Positions 8,751 to 17,306 are shown, numbered from the stretch's first letter. The stretch: DNA of 64,000 nt from Thalassotalea litorea (GCF_005843925.1 NZ_VCBC01000010.1:62001-126000); one strand, 5' to 3'. The notes: generated by a model from the sequence alone, not told the origin. Numbers and translations are program-made.

Positions 8751-9884
8751 ATGACGCCCGCTATTATTGCGGGTGTTGTTACTATGGCAAAACAAGGCAT
8801 TTTTGTGACTCAATCAAGTAATACTCAATCAACAAACGATACAATCCCAACCACCAATAAAGGGATTGCCCTTAAGTTTAATCCCAGTGCCGACATTCCG
8901 TTTAAAGAGCGAATAGAAATTACCGAAAAGCCGATCCCAGCACTACGCTCAGGACAGGTATTAATCAAAATGCTGGCAACGCCAATTAATCCCTCGGATC
9001 TTGTCTATCTGATGGGTAAATATGGTTTACCACCTCAAGATGGCGCTTATGTGGGATTCGAAGGTGCAGGTGTTGTCGTCGCTGCTAATGCGGGCATGTA
9101 TGGTCGTTGGTTAATTGGCAAACGAGTAGCGATTTCCGCAGAGCCGGGGAATGACGGGGTTTGGGCTCAGTATGCAATTACCAGAGCTAATCTTTGTTTG
9201 CCCGTACGCAAAGAATTGACCGATGCCCAGGCGGCAACCTTGATTGTCAACCCGTGCACATCGGTATGCCTTGTCGACAGAGCCAAAGCTTTGGGGGCCA
9301 AAGCCGTTGTGCTCAATGCCGCGGCATCGCAAGTGGGAAAAGGCGTTATTCGCTATGCCAAAATGCATAATATCAAAACGATTGCCACGGTCAGGTCCAA
9401 GAGTAATGTAGATACCCTCAAAGCATTAGGGGCTGACGCGGTGGTGTTAACAACCGCAGAGGATTACCAGCAACAATTAAAAGATGTATGCCATCAACTT
9501 AAAGCCAGAGTTTTACTGGATGCCGTTGCCGATATCGATACACCTACGGTCATGAGTTGCATGCCAAAACATTCAACCGCCATTGTTTATGGTCGATTGA
9601 CGGAAACTCAGCACCCCATTGGTGGCCAGTTTTCGGTTGCAGATGTGATTTTTAGAACCCATAAAATTGAAGGATTTTGGTTGGCAACTTACTTCGGTAC
9701 TGCCAAGCCATGGCAGGTCTTGAGCTTAAGCCGAAAAGTGCAGCAGCTATTTGCAGAGGGGATATTTGATACCGATATCTTTGGTGAATATGATTTCCAC
9801 AACTTTACACAAGGGCTCGAGCACTATGCGGTTAATAAAAGCGATGGCAAAGTTATTCTGCATCCTAATGCGATTAGTTTATAG
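8751..9884 (+). CDS. Zinc-free MDR oxidoreductase (quinone reductase/enoyl reductase-like)
   Basis: A 377-residue medium-chain dehydrogenase/reductase. Conserved pieces are SGQVLIKMLATPINPSD near the start, GFEGAGVVV, KRVAISAEPG and a Rossmann segment around KAVVLNAAASQVGKGVIRYA, in which the usual GxGxxG is degenerate as in quinone oxidoreductase-type members. No catalytic zinc Cys/His set is visible. It should use NADPH to reduce a quinone or an enoyl thioester. The start is uncertain: neither the ATG at 8751 nor the one at 8784 has a good ribosome site, and a CCCGC/GCGGG hairpin (8757-8772) lies between them. The family core starts only around residue 38. It lies 61 bases after the lyase gene and may share its transcript. 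A paralogue lies at 17431-18519. Confidence 0.75.
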   Translation: MTPAIIAGVVTMAKQGIFVTQSSNTQSTNDTIPTTNKGIALKFNPSADIPFKERIEITEKPIPALRSGQVLIKMLATPINPSDLVYLMGKYGLPPQDGAYVGFEGAGVVVAANAGMYGRWLIGKRVAISAEPGNDGVWAQYAITRANLCLPVRKELTDAQAATLIVNPCTSVCLVDRAKALGAKAVVLNAAASQVGKGVIRYAKMHNIKTIATVRSKSNVDTLKALGADAVVLTTAEDYQQQLKDVCHQLKARVLLDAVADIDTPTVMSCMPKHSTAIVYGRLTETQHPIGGQFSVADVIFRTHKIEGFWLATYFGTAKPWQVLSLSRKVQQLFAEGIFDTDIFGEYDFHNFTQGLEHYAVNKSDGKVILHPNAISL

Positions 9885-9909
9885 CGGAATCAATCCGCGC
9901 GGATACCGC

Positions 9910-10218
9910 TTAAATGGAATCGAGCAACTGCCGATACAGGGTGGATATGCCGGGCTGACTGAATTGGTCTTCGGCCTCAATCCAACAGGCGTTACTGTAG
10001 CTTTCAAATTGCAGCATAAAATATAAACCACGATAGGAAAAACGCAGATATTCTCTATCTGCACCGATGACATGTTCCAGAATTTGATGATCGGCAATTT
10101 TATCGAGAACAAGCGGTAACAGTTGTTTGATGTCTTCTTGCCCCCACATTTTTGCAAAACGGAACTGGATAATGTTGTCTTCACTTAATGTAATTGCCTG
10201 AGTTGACGCAAGTTGCAT
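9910..10218 (-). CDS. Small uncharacterised protein (102 aa, possibly DUF3630)
   Basis: A 102-residue soluble protein with no signal peptide, starting MQLASTQAITLSEDN and containing EYLRFSYRGLYFMLQFESYSNACWIE. The size and aromatic-rich C-terminal half fit small Alteromonadales families such as DUF3630; I cannot confirm the family by eye. It starts 69 bases after the stop of selO on the same strand, so it is probably the second gene of that transcript. It ends convergently with the MDR gene 25 bases away. Function unknown. Confidence 0.65.
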   Translation of the reverse strand: MQLASTQAITLSEDNIIQFRFAKMWGQEDIKQLLPLVLDKIADHQILEHVIGADREYLRFSYRGLYFMLQFESYSNACWIEAEDQFSQPGISTLYRQLLDSI

Positions 10219-10287
10219 CTCGGTTGTTCCTTTCCTATCAGCGTTTCATCGTCGATGTTACGAATATCGCTGGTTAAATGCCTGTCA

Positions 10288-11841
10288 CTAAGTACCGCAA
10301 AATGTTCGGTAGCCTTTGTCTTTATCCTTTGCCGCATCTTGAAATTGGGCGGTCAATTCAGTTTCGCAATAGGGTGTTCTCAATACGCTCAAAAACTGCT
10401 CGAGTTGTGTCTGCGCCTGTTGTTTTCCTTTACCACTTAACAACGCCTGTTGATAGCGCTCGAGAATGTCTTCGACGTGATGATTCCTGGGGATCACAGC
10501 GGGGTTTGCGTGTTGCATTCGAGTGATTGCATCAGTGACATTATCCGTCTTCTCATGTGGTATCGACGTTGCGGATTGTTGGTGATTTTCAGCCTTAGTC
10601 GTGATTTCATCTACGCTGCCTGAGATGCCTAACCTTTGTAACCAATCCGGTAACCAGGATTTTAATATCGTTGCAGTTTCCTCCGTCAGTCTATTGCCAT
10701 TAAGCATTTGGGTTAGTGCTAAAAAAGTCTGGGTATAGTCTAATTCATTCGATTGCATCAGCCCTAAAAAGGTTTCAATTAAATGCCAATCGCTTTCATC
10801 GGAATAAGCGAATCCCAGCTTATTGGCCAGCATTACCCTGTAAGCCTTAGTGAAATCCGTAACCAACTGCTTAATTACCGTTTCTGCTTTGCTAATCGCT
10901 GCGTCTTGTTCCGGTGCCAGAAGAGGCAGCAGGCTTTCCGCCAGACGTGCCATATTCCATATCGCGATGTTTATTTGATTACCATAAGCATACCGACCCT
11001 GAGCATCAATTGAGCTGAATACGGTGCCGGGATGATAGTCACCCATCATGGCGCACGGTCCATAATCTATGGTTTCGCCGCTGATTGTGGTGTTGTCGGT
11101 ATTCATCACGCCATGAATAAACCCGACCCTAAGCCAATGACAAACTAACGTGATCTGTCGATTGCTGACCGCAGATAGAAACTCAAGCGCTTTCTGGGCT
11201 TCGTCGGCGTTAACATCAATTTCTGGGTAGTGGCGGTTGATGGCATAATCGAGTAATTTTTTTAACGATTCCGTATCGCCGCGACTACCAAAATGTTGGA
11301 ACGTACCAACTCTGAGGTGGCTTTGTGCGACTCGGGTTACGATAGCGCCTGGTTGTGGTAAATCGCGATACACGGTTTCACCGGTACTAACAACGGCAAG
11401 ACAACGACTACTCGGAATATTAAGTGCGTGTAATGCTTCACTCATAATCAATTCCCGAAGCGCTGGTTTTAACGCACAGCGGCCATCTCCCTGACGCGAG
11501 AAACGTGTTGCCCCTGAACCTTTTAATTGGATATCAAACCTACGTTTGTTGAGGTCAAATAATTCGCCAAGTAGATGTGCTCTGCCATCCCCTAACTGCG
11601 GATTAAAGTGGCCAAACTGATGCCCTGAATAGGCTAAGGCTATCGGGGTGGAAGAGTCATGAATGCGATTTCCCGACAATATCTGGGCTCTATCATGGTC
11701 ATCATTTAATGCACCACTGAGTTGCAGGGTTTTAGCAAGTTGTTGATTCCATAGCAATAGCTGTGGATTTTCCACCGGTGTTGGCAAAATCTGCTGATAG
11801 AAATTTTTGCCCAGGTTGAGATAGGAGTTTTGAAATTCCAA
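10288..11841 (-). CDS. selO: Protein adenylyltransferase SelO (YdiU family)
   Basis: A 517-residue pseudokinase-fold enzyme that AMPylates proteins, using an inverted ATP orientation, and takes part in redox homeostasis. The family signatures ALAYSGHQFGHFNPQLGDGRA, DIQLKGSGATRFSRQGDGR, LRELIMSEALHALNIP, GFIHGVMNTDN and IDYGPCAMMG are all present. The protein ends in TFCGT: a Cys three residues from the C-terminus, at the place where eukaryotic SelO has selenocysteine and E. coli SelO has Cys. It is slightly longer than the E. coli protein (478 aa). It is transcribed away from the cytochrome c gene, with a 340-base region between them. Confidence 0.95.
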   Translation of the reverse strand: MEFQNSYLNLGKNFYQQILPTPVENPQLLLWNQQLAKTLQLSGALNDDHDRAQILSGNRIHDSSTPIALAYSGHQFGHFNPQLGDGRAHLLGELFDLNKRRFDIQLKGSGATRFSRQGDGRCALKPALRELIMSEALHALNIPSSRCLAVVSTGETVYRDLPQPGAIVTRVAQSHLRVGTFQHFGSRGDTESLKKLLDYAINRHYPEIDVNADEAQKALEFLSAVSNRQITLVCHWLRVGFIHGVMNTDNTTISGETIDYGPCAMMGDYHPGTVFSSIDAQGRYAYGNQINIAIWNMARLAESLLPLLAPEQDAAISKAETVIKQLVTDFTKAYRVMLANKLGFAYSDESDWHLIETFLGLMQSNELDYTQTFLALTQMLNGNRLTEETATILKSWLPDWLQRLGISGSVDEITTKAENHQQSATSIPHEKTDNVTDAITRMQHANPAVIPRNHHVEDILERYQQALLSGKGKQQAQTQLEQFLSVLRTPYCETELTAQFQDAAKDKDKGYRTFCGT

Positions 11842-12182
11842 TATTTTTCTCGCTGTTTACTGACCTATTTATTGTAACCCTAGTTACCGCGCATTTACTA
11901 ATGTGTTTATCAAGGGAGTGCTCGATTATGCCATCAGATGTTATATTTTATTGCCGCCGCACTGACGATTGGCTTTAAGCTTTTGAAATATCGTCAGAAT
12001 CACGCTAAATTAGGGGGACGCGCACATTTGCTGATAAAACATACAATCTGTGCCGGGTTTTTGTGCGTACAATGTTAAAGATGCTGGACTTTATTGAAAA
12101 AAACCGCAGACACTCAAGGGTTTTTTTCATATAATCTCCTCAGTTAATTTAATAATTATTAGGCATATTAAGAGAAGTCATT
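11842..12182. other. Divergent intergenic region selO / cytochrome c
   Basis: No gene is supported. It holds an 8-bp inverted repeat, CTGACGAT at 11962-11969 and ATCGTCAG at 11990-11997, and an AT-rich terminator-like hairpin (12095-12129) upstream of the cytochrome gene. Confidence 0.5.
12095..12129 (+). terminator. Orphan terminator-like hairpin upstream of the cytochrome c gene
   Basis: TGAAAAAAACC (12095-12105) pairs with GGTTTTTTTCA (12119-12129) over 11 bp around a 13-base loop, ending in a T-run. Only two pairs are G-C, so it is weak. No gene precedes it on this strand; it might end a short leader or small RNA. Confidence 0.35.
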
Positions 12183-12482
12183 ATGAAAAAACTAACTCTA
12201 GCTCTTGCAGCATCAGTTGTTTTCGCTGCACCAGCAATGGCGGCTGATATTGAAGCCGGTAAAGCAAAATCTGCCGTGTGTGCGGCGTGTCACGGTGCTA
12301 AAGGTATTTCTGCAGTTCCAATGTACCCGAACCTTGCGGGTCAAAAAGAAGCGTACATTGCAAAGCAATTGAAAGATTTCAAAGCGGGTACCCGAAAAGA
12401 TCCAGTAATGGCGCCAATGGCTATGCCGTTAACTGACGAAGATATTGCGAACATTTCTGCGTATTACGCAAGCTTGAAATAA
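12183..12482 (+). CDS. Periplasmic class I cytochrome c (c5/c553-like)
   Basis: A 99-residue exported monohaem cytochrome. The signal peptide [20 protein letters not shown] ends in AMA-AD, so cleavage after residue 20 is expected. The haem motif CAACH is at 33-37, and [15 protein letters not shown] near the C-terminus supplies the axial Met. It should shuttle electrons in the periplasm, for example to the cytochrome oxidase. It has a purine-rich ribosome site (AAGAGAAG) before the ATG and is followed closely by a strong terminator, so it is probably monocistronic. The next gene encodes a longer relative with the same type of domain. Confidence 0.9.
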   Translation: MKKLTLALAASVVFAAPAMAADIEAGKAKSAVCAACHGAKGISAVPMYPNLAGQKEAYIAKQLKDFKAGTRKDPVMAPMAMPLTDEDIANISAYYASLK

Positions 12483-12500
12483 GCGGATTGAACGATTGAC

Positions 12501-12530
12501 AAAAAAGCGCATTTATTGCGCTTTTTTATT
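12501..12530 (+). terminator. Intrinsic terminator after the cytochrome c gene
   Basis: AAAAAAGCGC (12501-12510) and GCGCTTTTTT (12518-12527) form a 10-bp stem with a 7-base loop, 18 bases after the stop codon, ending in a T-run. Confidence 0.85.
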
Positions 12531-12657
12531 ACATGAATGAATGTCCGGATAGCGAACGACCGGAACTTTTTCGTTTGATTATGTTCAGAACATAAAATAA
12601 ATTTCGCGATTTTCGTTTTTTGAAGTGGATGTACCAATGACTGCCCCCGACATTGGC

Positions 12658-13335
12658 ATGAACCAACGCACATTAGTGTTCGTTGCTGTGATGCTGTTAT
12701 TTTTTACGACTGTGAAACTGGCAAATGCACGAGATTCCGGCGCGCAAGTTAATACGAATGCCGCAATTAATGCCAGTGCTGCAATTAATGTCAGTGCTGA
12801 TATCAATACTCATATTGCTGCAGAGCTCGATTCGATATCTTTGCAACCAGAGCCTGTCGACACCAATGCCATGGATGATGGCAAAAATAAAGCTGAGGCT
12901 ATAGAAAGCGTTGCACTGAGCCCAGCTCAAAGGCTTCGCAAACAACGCAGATTAGATGCGCAAGTGCAATTCTGCTCTCCATGTCATGGCATTAATGGCG
13001 TCGCCCGCCAGAGCCTGTATCCGGATCTTGCGGGAAAATCACAAGAGTATTTGTTGAATACCCTACTTAGGTACAAACAAACAAAAGCGCCGGATGCGAT
13101 TATGCCTGGTATGGTTGCACCATTGAGTGAAGAGGATTTACAGGCACTGGCAAGTTATTATGCCCAGCAGTCACTTCCACACAATACGATGTTGGCGGTT
13201 GAAAAAGAGGTACACACTGAAGCTATCTCTGATCAAACAATACCCGGTGACACTGCCAATATTGAGTCCAATACTCAACCATTTGATGTCGGAACACAGT
13301 CGCGTCTAGATGCAGAGGAGATTAACCCTAAATGA
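12658..13335 (+). CDS. Exported monohaem cytochrome c with extended N-terminal linker
   Basis: The open frame starts at a GTG at 12625; ATGs at 12637 and 12658 are in frame. The ATG at 12658 gives the cleanest signal peptide (MNQRTLVFVAVMLLFFTT, then VKLANA), so it is preferred, with moderate certainty. After it comes an Ala/Asn-rich stretch with the repeated words AAINAS/AAINVS, then the cytochrome domain with CSPCH, YPDLAGKSQEYL and an axial Met in DAIMPGMVAPLSEEDL. The domain closely parallels the preceding 99-residue cytochrome, suggesting duplication plus extension. A hydrophilic tail follows. The stop overlaps the start of the DUF885 gene by four bases (ATGA), so the two are coupled. 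Confidence 0.75.
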   Translation: MNQRTLVFVAVMLLFFTTVKLANARDSGAQVNTNAAINASAAINVSADINTHIAAELDSISLQPEPVDTNAMDDGKNKAEAIESVALSPAQRLRKQRRLDAQVQFCSPCHGINGVARQSLYPDLAGKSQEYLLNTLLRYKQTKAPDAIMPGMVAPLSEEDLQALASYYAQQSLPHNTMLAVEKEVHTEAISDQTIPGDTANIESNTQPFDVGTQSRLDAEEINPK

Positions 13336-14687
13336 ATGCCAATACTGATCATGTAATTGGGGCAATGCTGAGGTATTCGAAGCAACGCATAAAGACGCTT
13401 TCGATGATGATAGTCATGTCAATCACAATGCTAACCGCAGGCTGTGGAAAAGAAGTGACTCCTGAAAAACCAGCACCGCAGGAAATAAGTATGAATCAAT
13501 TGGCTGAACGATACGTCAAATTAACTTTGGCTGTAGGTCAACACCATGACTACTACATCGATGCCTATTACGGTCCCAAAGAATGGCAACCAACGGATAA
13601 GCTTGAACTCGACATTCTGCTCGAGCAGGGGCAAACGCTGGTTGAAGATATGAATCAGGCGAAGATTTCAAACTCTGAAAAAGCCCGCTATGATTTCTTG
13701 TTGGTCCAGGCTCAATCCGTAGTTTTCTTTATCCAGCAATTACAGGGGATTCAGTTTAGTTTCGACGAAGAATCGCAAGCCTTGTACGATGCCACCTCAC
13801 CGGACATTAGCGAAGCGGAATTTGATCAGGCGTTACTGGAGCTCAATGGCTTGTTGCCAGGAGAAGGCCCTCTCAATGATCGGATGGCAATGTTTACCAA
13901 GCAATTCGAAATTCCCAAGGACAAACTTGATGCGGTATTTCGTGCCGCAATTAAAGAATCTCGAGAGCGAACCAAACAATATATCGAGTTACCGGAGCAA
14001 GAAAGCTTCACCCTCGAATATGTTACCGATAAGGTCTGGTCTGGATACAACTGGTATAAAGGTAATAGCTTTAGCCTGATTCAGATGAATACGGATTTTC
14101 CGATTACTATCGACAGGGCGATTGATCTTGCCAGTCACGAAGGTTACCCAGGACATCATGTGTTTAATTCTTTGATGGAAAAGCACCTGGTTAATGGCAA
14201 TGGCTGGATCGAATATTCGGTTTACCCACTATTTTCACCAATGTCATTATTGGCGGAAGGCAGTGCTAATTTTGGAATCGATGTCGCGTTTCCTGAAAAA
14301 GAACGCATGGCGTTTGAAAAAGATGTGCTTTTTCCGCTTGCCGGATTAGATAGCAGTAAAGTTGATTTGTATTATTCAGTTCAGGCGGTTCGCAAGAAAC
14401 TATCCTACATCGATAATGTTGTTGCTAAACGCTATCTGGATGGGCAAATCGATAAAAAGACTGCACAGCAAATGCTGATGAAATATGCCTTAAGTAGTGA
14501 GAAGAAGTCGTTGCAGCGTATTGGTTTTATTGAGCAGAATCGCGCTTATGTGATTAATTACAATCTAGGTCAGGACATTGTTCGTGATTATGTCGAACGG
14601 TTGAGCAATGGCGATGAGCAAAAACGCTGGCAGGTGTTTAGTGAGTTGCTCGCATATCCTAAGACGGCCTCAATGATGAAGCCTTAA
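13332..14687 (+). CDS. DUF885-family lipoprotein, HExxH-like metallopeptidase candidate
   Basis: A 451-residue protein with an N-terminal hydrophobic segment ending in MLTAGC, a lipobox that predicts a lipidated Cys at about residue 37. Residues 269-276 read HEGYPGHH, the signature of the DUF885 group, believed to be zinc metallopeptidases related to M32/M3-type folds, with a downstream Glu in LLAEGSANFGID. The substrate is unknown, and it probably acts in the periplasm. The long N-terminus before the hydrophobic segment suggests that the true start may be the ATG at 13365. It is translationally coupled to the cytochrome gene upstream. A terminator follows at 14802-14825. Confidence 0.75.
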   Translation: MNANTDHVIGAMLRYSKQRIKTLSMMIVMSITMLTAGCGKEVTPEKPAPQEISMNQLAERYVKLTLAVGQHHDYYIDAYYGPKEWQPTDKLELDILLEQGQTLVEDMNQAKISNSEKARYDFLLVQAQSVVFFIQQLQGIQFSFDEESQALYDATSPDISEAEFDQALLELNGLLPGEGPLNDRMAMFTKQFEIPKDKLDAVFRAAIKESRERTKQYIELPEQESFTLEYVTDKVWSGYNWYKGNSFSLIQMNTDFPITIDRAIDLASHEGYPGHHVFNSLMEKHLVNGNGWIEYSVYPLFSPMSLLAEGSANFGIDVAFPEKERMAFEKDVLFPLAGLDSSKVDLYYSVQAVRKKLSYIDNVVAKRYLDGQIDKKTAQQMLMKYALSSEKKSLQRIGFIEQNRAYVINYNLGQDIVRDYVERLSNGDEQKRWQVFSELLAYPKTASMMKP

Positions 14688-15024
14688 TTCGTCGCAATAA
14701 TGAATAGCAATGGATAGCAATCGTTAATGGTGATTTTCGGGTGATACTTGCGTGAAATGGGAAAGCGTTATGACAACCAGATAAAATAAATTGCCAAGAT
14801 GAAAGCCGCCTAGTGCGGTTTTTTTATGACTAAAATCTTTTCTAATTTAAAAAAACTTGGTCAATATTGTGGAAATCTCTGTTCAGATTATCACCCATTA
14901 ATAACAAAATTTATATAGACCTGACAGACACTTGTTCGTTTTTTAAATGTTCTATTTACCTCAAAAAGAGATTATAGTGATTTGTGTTAAAGGTATAACA
15001 TATGAAAAAAGGAAGAGGTTTTAT
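14688..15024. other. Intergenic region with terminator, upstream of the CsgG operon
   Basis: It holds the terminator of the preceding gene (14802-14825) and, in its AT-rich right part, presumably the promoter of the lipoprotein operon. No further gene or RNA is recognisable. Confidence 0.5.
14802..14825 (+). terminator. Intrinsic terminator after the DUF885 gene
   Basis: AAAGCCGC (14802-14809) pairs with GCGGTTTT (14815-14822), with one G-U pair, followed by a T-run to 14825. Confidence 0.75.
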
Positions 15025-15969
15025 ATGAATTTAAAGATGTTGTCGGTTGTTGCCTCAATTCTCGCGATAAGCGCTTGTACGAGCGCGACAAAAGAAGTTG
15101 TAAACCAACCAATCAAAACCACACCAAGCATCAGTAAAACAATTGCTGAAGCGCCAGATAAATCGTTAAAACGTGTTGTTGCAATTTCACGCTTTACGGA
15201 TGAGACAAAGCGTGGCAATAGCTTTTTGGTCGATCAAAATAATGATCGCATTGGCAAGCAAGCTTCAGATATTTTGTCCGCTCGACTGACGGATAGTGGC
15301 AAATTTATCATGCTAGAGCGCTCTGACATTAATGCCGTTTATCAAGAAAATATGGTTGATGATGAGCAAAGCAGTATTACTGCCGCAGATTATTTGATCA
15401 TCGGGTCAGTGTCTGAATATGGCCGTTCTAATGTCAGCGATGTTGGTATTTTTTCGCGAAATAATAAGCAAAAGGCGTTTGTAACCGTCAATGTTCGCTT
15501 AGTTAACACCAAAACGTCTCAGGTTGTTTTCTCTGAAGAAGCTTCCGGGGAAGCCATTACTGAAGCCAACAAAGTTTTAGGTGTTGGTGACAGTGCCGGT
15601 TATGACAGTTCTCTTGATGACAAAGCTCTGTCAGCGGCCGTGTCGAAACTTGTTTCTGACATTATGGAGAACCTTTTAGACGCTCCTTGGCAGGCATATT
15701 TACTGAGCCAGGAGAATGACGGTTTCTTTATGTCAGGTGGTGAAAGCCAGGGCATTAAAAAGAAAGACAAATTTGCGGTTATCAGCAAAGGAAAACTGAT
15801 TAAGAATCCGCAAACGGGGATGATGGTAGAAATTCCTGGTAAGGAAGTCGCACAAATTGAAGTTGTGGATTTTATCGGCGATGGCTTGAGTTCACTGTCA
15901 TTCACCCAACTGGTTAGTGGTGAAATTGATGCAACAAAACTTAATGAGTATGTTGTTCGGGAATTATAA
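15025..15969 (+). CDS. CsgG/HfaB-family outer-membrane lipoprotein
   Basis: The frame is open from 14947, but the ATG at 15025 follows GGAAGAGG and gives a proper lipoprotein signal (MNLKMLSVVASILAISAC, lipidated Cys18), hence 314 residues. The body has the CsgG-family pattern: RVVAISRFTDET, ASDILSARLTDSGKFIMLERSDIN, ADYLIIGSVSEYGRS, AFVTVNVRLVNTKTSQVVFSEEASGEA. CsgG proteins form outer-membrane pores or stabilise envelope lipoprotein assemblies. No curli genes are nearby. Instead, small lipoproteins of the DUF4810 and DUF799 families follow, a set that recurs with CsgG in other proteobacteria. First gene of a four-gene operon. Confidence 0.85.
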   Translation: MNLKMLSVVASILAISACTSATKEVVNQPIKTTPSISKTIAEAPDKSLKRVVAISRFTDETKRGNSFLVDQNNDRIGKQASDILSARLTDSGKFIMLERSDINAVYQENMVDDEQSSITAADYLIIGSVSEYGRSNVSDVGIFSRNNKQKAFVTVNVRLVNTKTSQVVFSEEASGEAITEANKVLGVGDSAGYDSSLDDKALSAAVSKLVSDIMENLLDAPWQAYLLSQENDGFFMSGGESQGIKKKDKFAVISKGKLIKNPQTGMMVEIPGKEVAQIEVVDFIGDGLSSLSFTQLVSGEIDATKLNEYVVREL

Positions 15970-15980
15970 GGAAATAAATC

Positions 15981-16307
15981 ATGATAAAAAAAATACTGAA
16001 TGTTTGTTTTGTGTTTTTGTTGAGTGCTTGTGCAGCGGAATACAATTCAAATCAACAAGTGGACGAAACGGCATATTTACAGTTACAGGGTAATTTCATC
16101 AATACCGAGCTGGTCTTAGATGATGCTGAACCGATTAATTTAAACAAAAATACCGTTGATACTTATAAATTTGAAGGGAAAACAATCGCCAAGTTTCCAA
16201 TTTCAACAGGCAGTCACAAAATTAAAATAACTCGTGGTGAAGAAGTCCTGGTGCTTCGCTCAATCTACGTGAGTGCAGGAAATTCATTTGAGGTAACCGT
16301 TCCATGA
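15981..16307 (+). CDS. Small lipoprotein in the CsgG operon
   Basis: A 108-residue lipoprotein: the signal MIKKILNVCFVFLLSAC ends in a lipobox with Cys17. The mature part is a short beta-rich domain (QLQGNFINTELVLDDAEPI, ending in SIYVSAGNSFEVTVP), with the look of a PEGA-like domain. It starts 11 bases after the CsgG-family gene and overlaps the DUF4810 gene by four bases. It is likely a partner of the CsgG-type protein at the outer membrane; its function is not established. Confidence 0.75.
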   Translation: MIKKILNVCFVFLLSACAAEYNSNQQVDETAYLQLQGNFINTELVLDDAEPINLNKNTVDTYKFEGKTIAKFPISTGSHKIKITRGEEVLVLRSIYVSAGNSFEVTVP

Positions 16308-16648
16308 TAAGAATAATAGCAATCAGCCTGGCCATGCTCACAGTTGCAGGCTGCGCGGCACCGACAATCTATTACTGGGGTGATTATTCAGACACTCTAT
16401 ATCAGTATACCAAAGAGCCTACCCAGGAAACGTTAGCTGCTCATCGCAACGAGCTAATGGAAATCATTGATGTTGCAGAGAAAAAACGTAAAAAAGTACC
16501 TCCTGGAATTTACTTTGAGCTAGGTATGATAGAAGCCAAAGCTGGAAACCAGAAAGCAGCAACGGAATACTTACTGCGTGAACAGTCTTTGTTTCCTGAA
16601 TCGGAAACCTATGTTGCACTAGCCCTTAAGGAAATAGAGGTTATATAA
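16304..16648 (+). CDS. DUF4810-family lipoprotein
   Basis: A 114-residue lipoprotein with signal MIRIIAISLAMLTVAGC (Cys17). The family pattern is YYWGDYSDTLYQYTKEPT, then HRNELMEIIDVAEKKRKKVPPGIYFELG and LLREQSLFPES; the helical C-terminal part looks TPR-like. DUF4810 proteins accompany CsgG and DUF799 lipoproteins in conserved envelope operons of unknown function. It overlaps the previous gene by four bases, and the next gene starts two bases after its stop. Confidence 0.8.
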   Translation: MIRIIAISLAMLTVAGCAAPTIYYWGDYSDTLYQYTKEPTQETLAAHRNELMEIIDVAEKKRKKVPPGIYFELGMIEAKAGNQKAATEYLLREQSLFPESETYVALALKEIEVI

Positions 16649-16649
16649 A

Positions 16650-17306
16650 ATGATCAAAAAGATTTTATTGCTGGTCGCAGCGATTGCATTAGGTGGCTGT
16701 CAAACTACCACCTTAACGAAAGAACAAGCATTTCCAAATATGTACAAAGAGAAGCCGTCAGCGTTATTAGTCGTACCAGCGATCAATGAAACGACAGCAG
16801 CGGATGCGGCAGATCTTTATGCAACAACAATAGCAAAACCTCTCGCTGAAGCGGGTTACTATGTTTTATCCGTACCTTATACCCAACAATTTTTAAATCG
16901 TGAAGGGGTTGTTGATGGAAAGCAGCTAGAAGGGGTTCCGCTTAATAAATACAAAGAGATGTTCGGTGCAGATGCCGTCTTGTTTGTCACCATTAAAAAT
17001 TGGGATACCAATTATTATGTGACCGGTGGTAACGTCACAGTTGCAGCCAACTTTGATTTAAAATCAACACAAACTATGGATACTATCTGGGAATATGATG
17101 GAATTGTCGTACACAATACCTCCGGTAATTCAGGCAACCTAGTCGCCGATTTGATTGCAACTGCAATTGCTACGGCGATGGTTGATTATGTTCCTGTTGC
17201 AGACCAGGTAAATACACGGATCGTCAATACATTACCCGTCGGTAAGTATCACAAGCGTCATAATGTGGATGGCAAGGATAAAAACGTCGTAGCCGCAACC
17301 AATTAG
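16650..17306 (+). CDS. DUF799/GNA1162-family lipoprotein
   Basis: A 218-residue lipoprotein with signal MIKKILLLVAAIALGGC (Cys17). PSALLVVPAINETTAADAAD, PLAEAGYYVLSVPYTQQFL and FGADAVLFVTIKNWDTNYYV match the GNA1162 (DUF799) family, whose fold resembles the periplasmic TolB N-domain/CsgG group. Last gene of the CsgG-DUF4810-DUF799 operon, ending before a bidirectional terminator. The likely role is in an outer-membrane lipoprotein complex; the cargo or activity is unknown. Confidence 0.85.
   Translation: MIKKILLLVAAIALGGCQTTTLTKEQAFPNMYKEKPSALLVVPAINETTAADAADLYATTIAKPLAEAGYYVLSVPYTQQFLNREGVVDGKQLEGVPLNKYKEMFGADAVLFVTIKNWDTNYYVTGGNVTVAANFDLKSTQTMDTIWEYDGIVVHNTSGNSGNLVADLIATAIATAMVDYVPVADQVNTRIVNTLPVGKYHKRHNVDGKDKNVVAATN

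Noticed and set aside
8751..9884. Crotonyl-CoA carboxylase/reductase, which would make the cluster an ethylmalonyl-CoA pathway
   Set aside because: The protein is an ordinary short MDR member of 377 residues without the extended CCR features, and no ethylmalonyl-CoA mutase gene is present.
10278..10526. Forward frames opposite the 3' part of selO
   Set aside because: They are antisense shadows of a well-supported gene, without ribosome sites.
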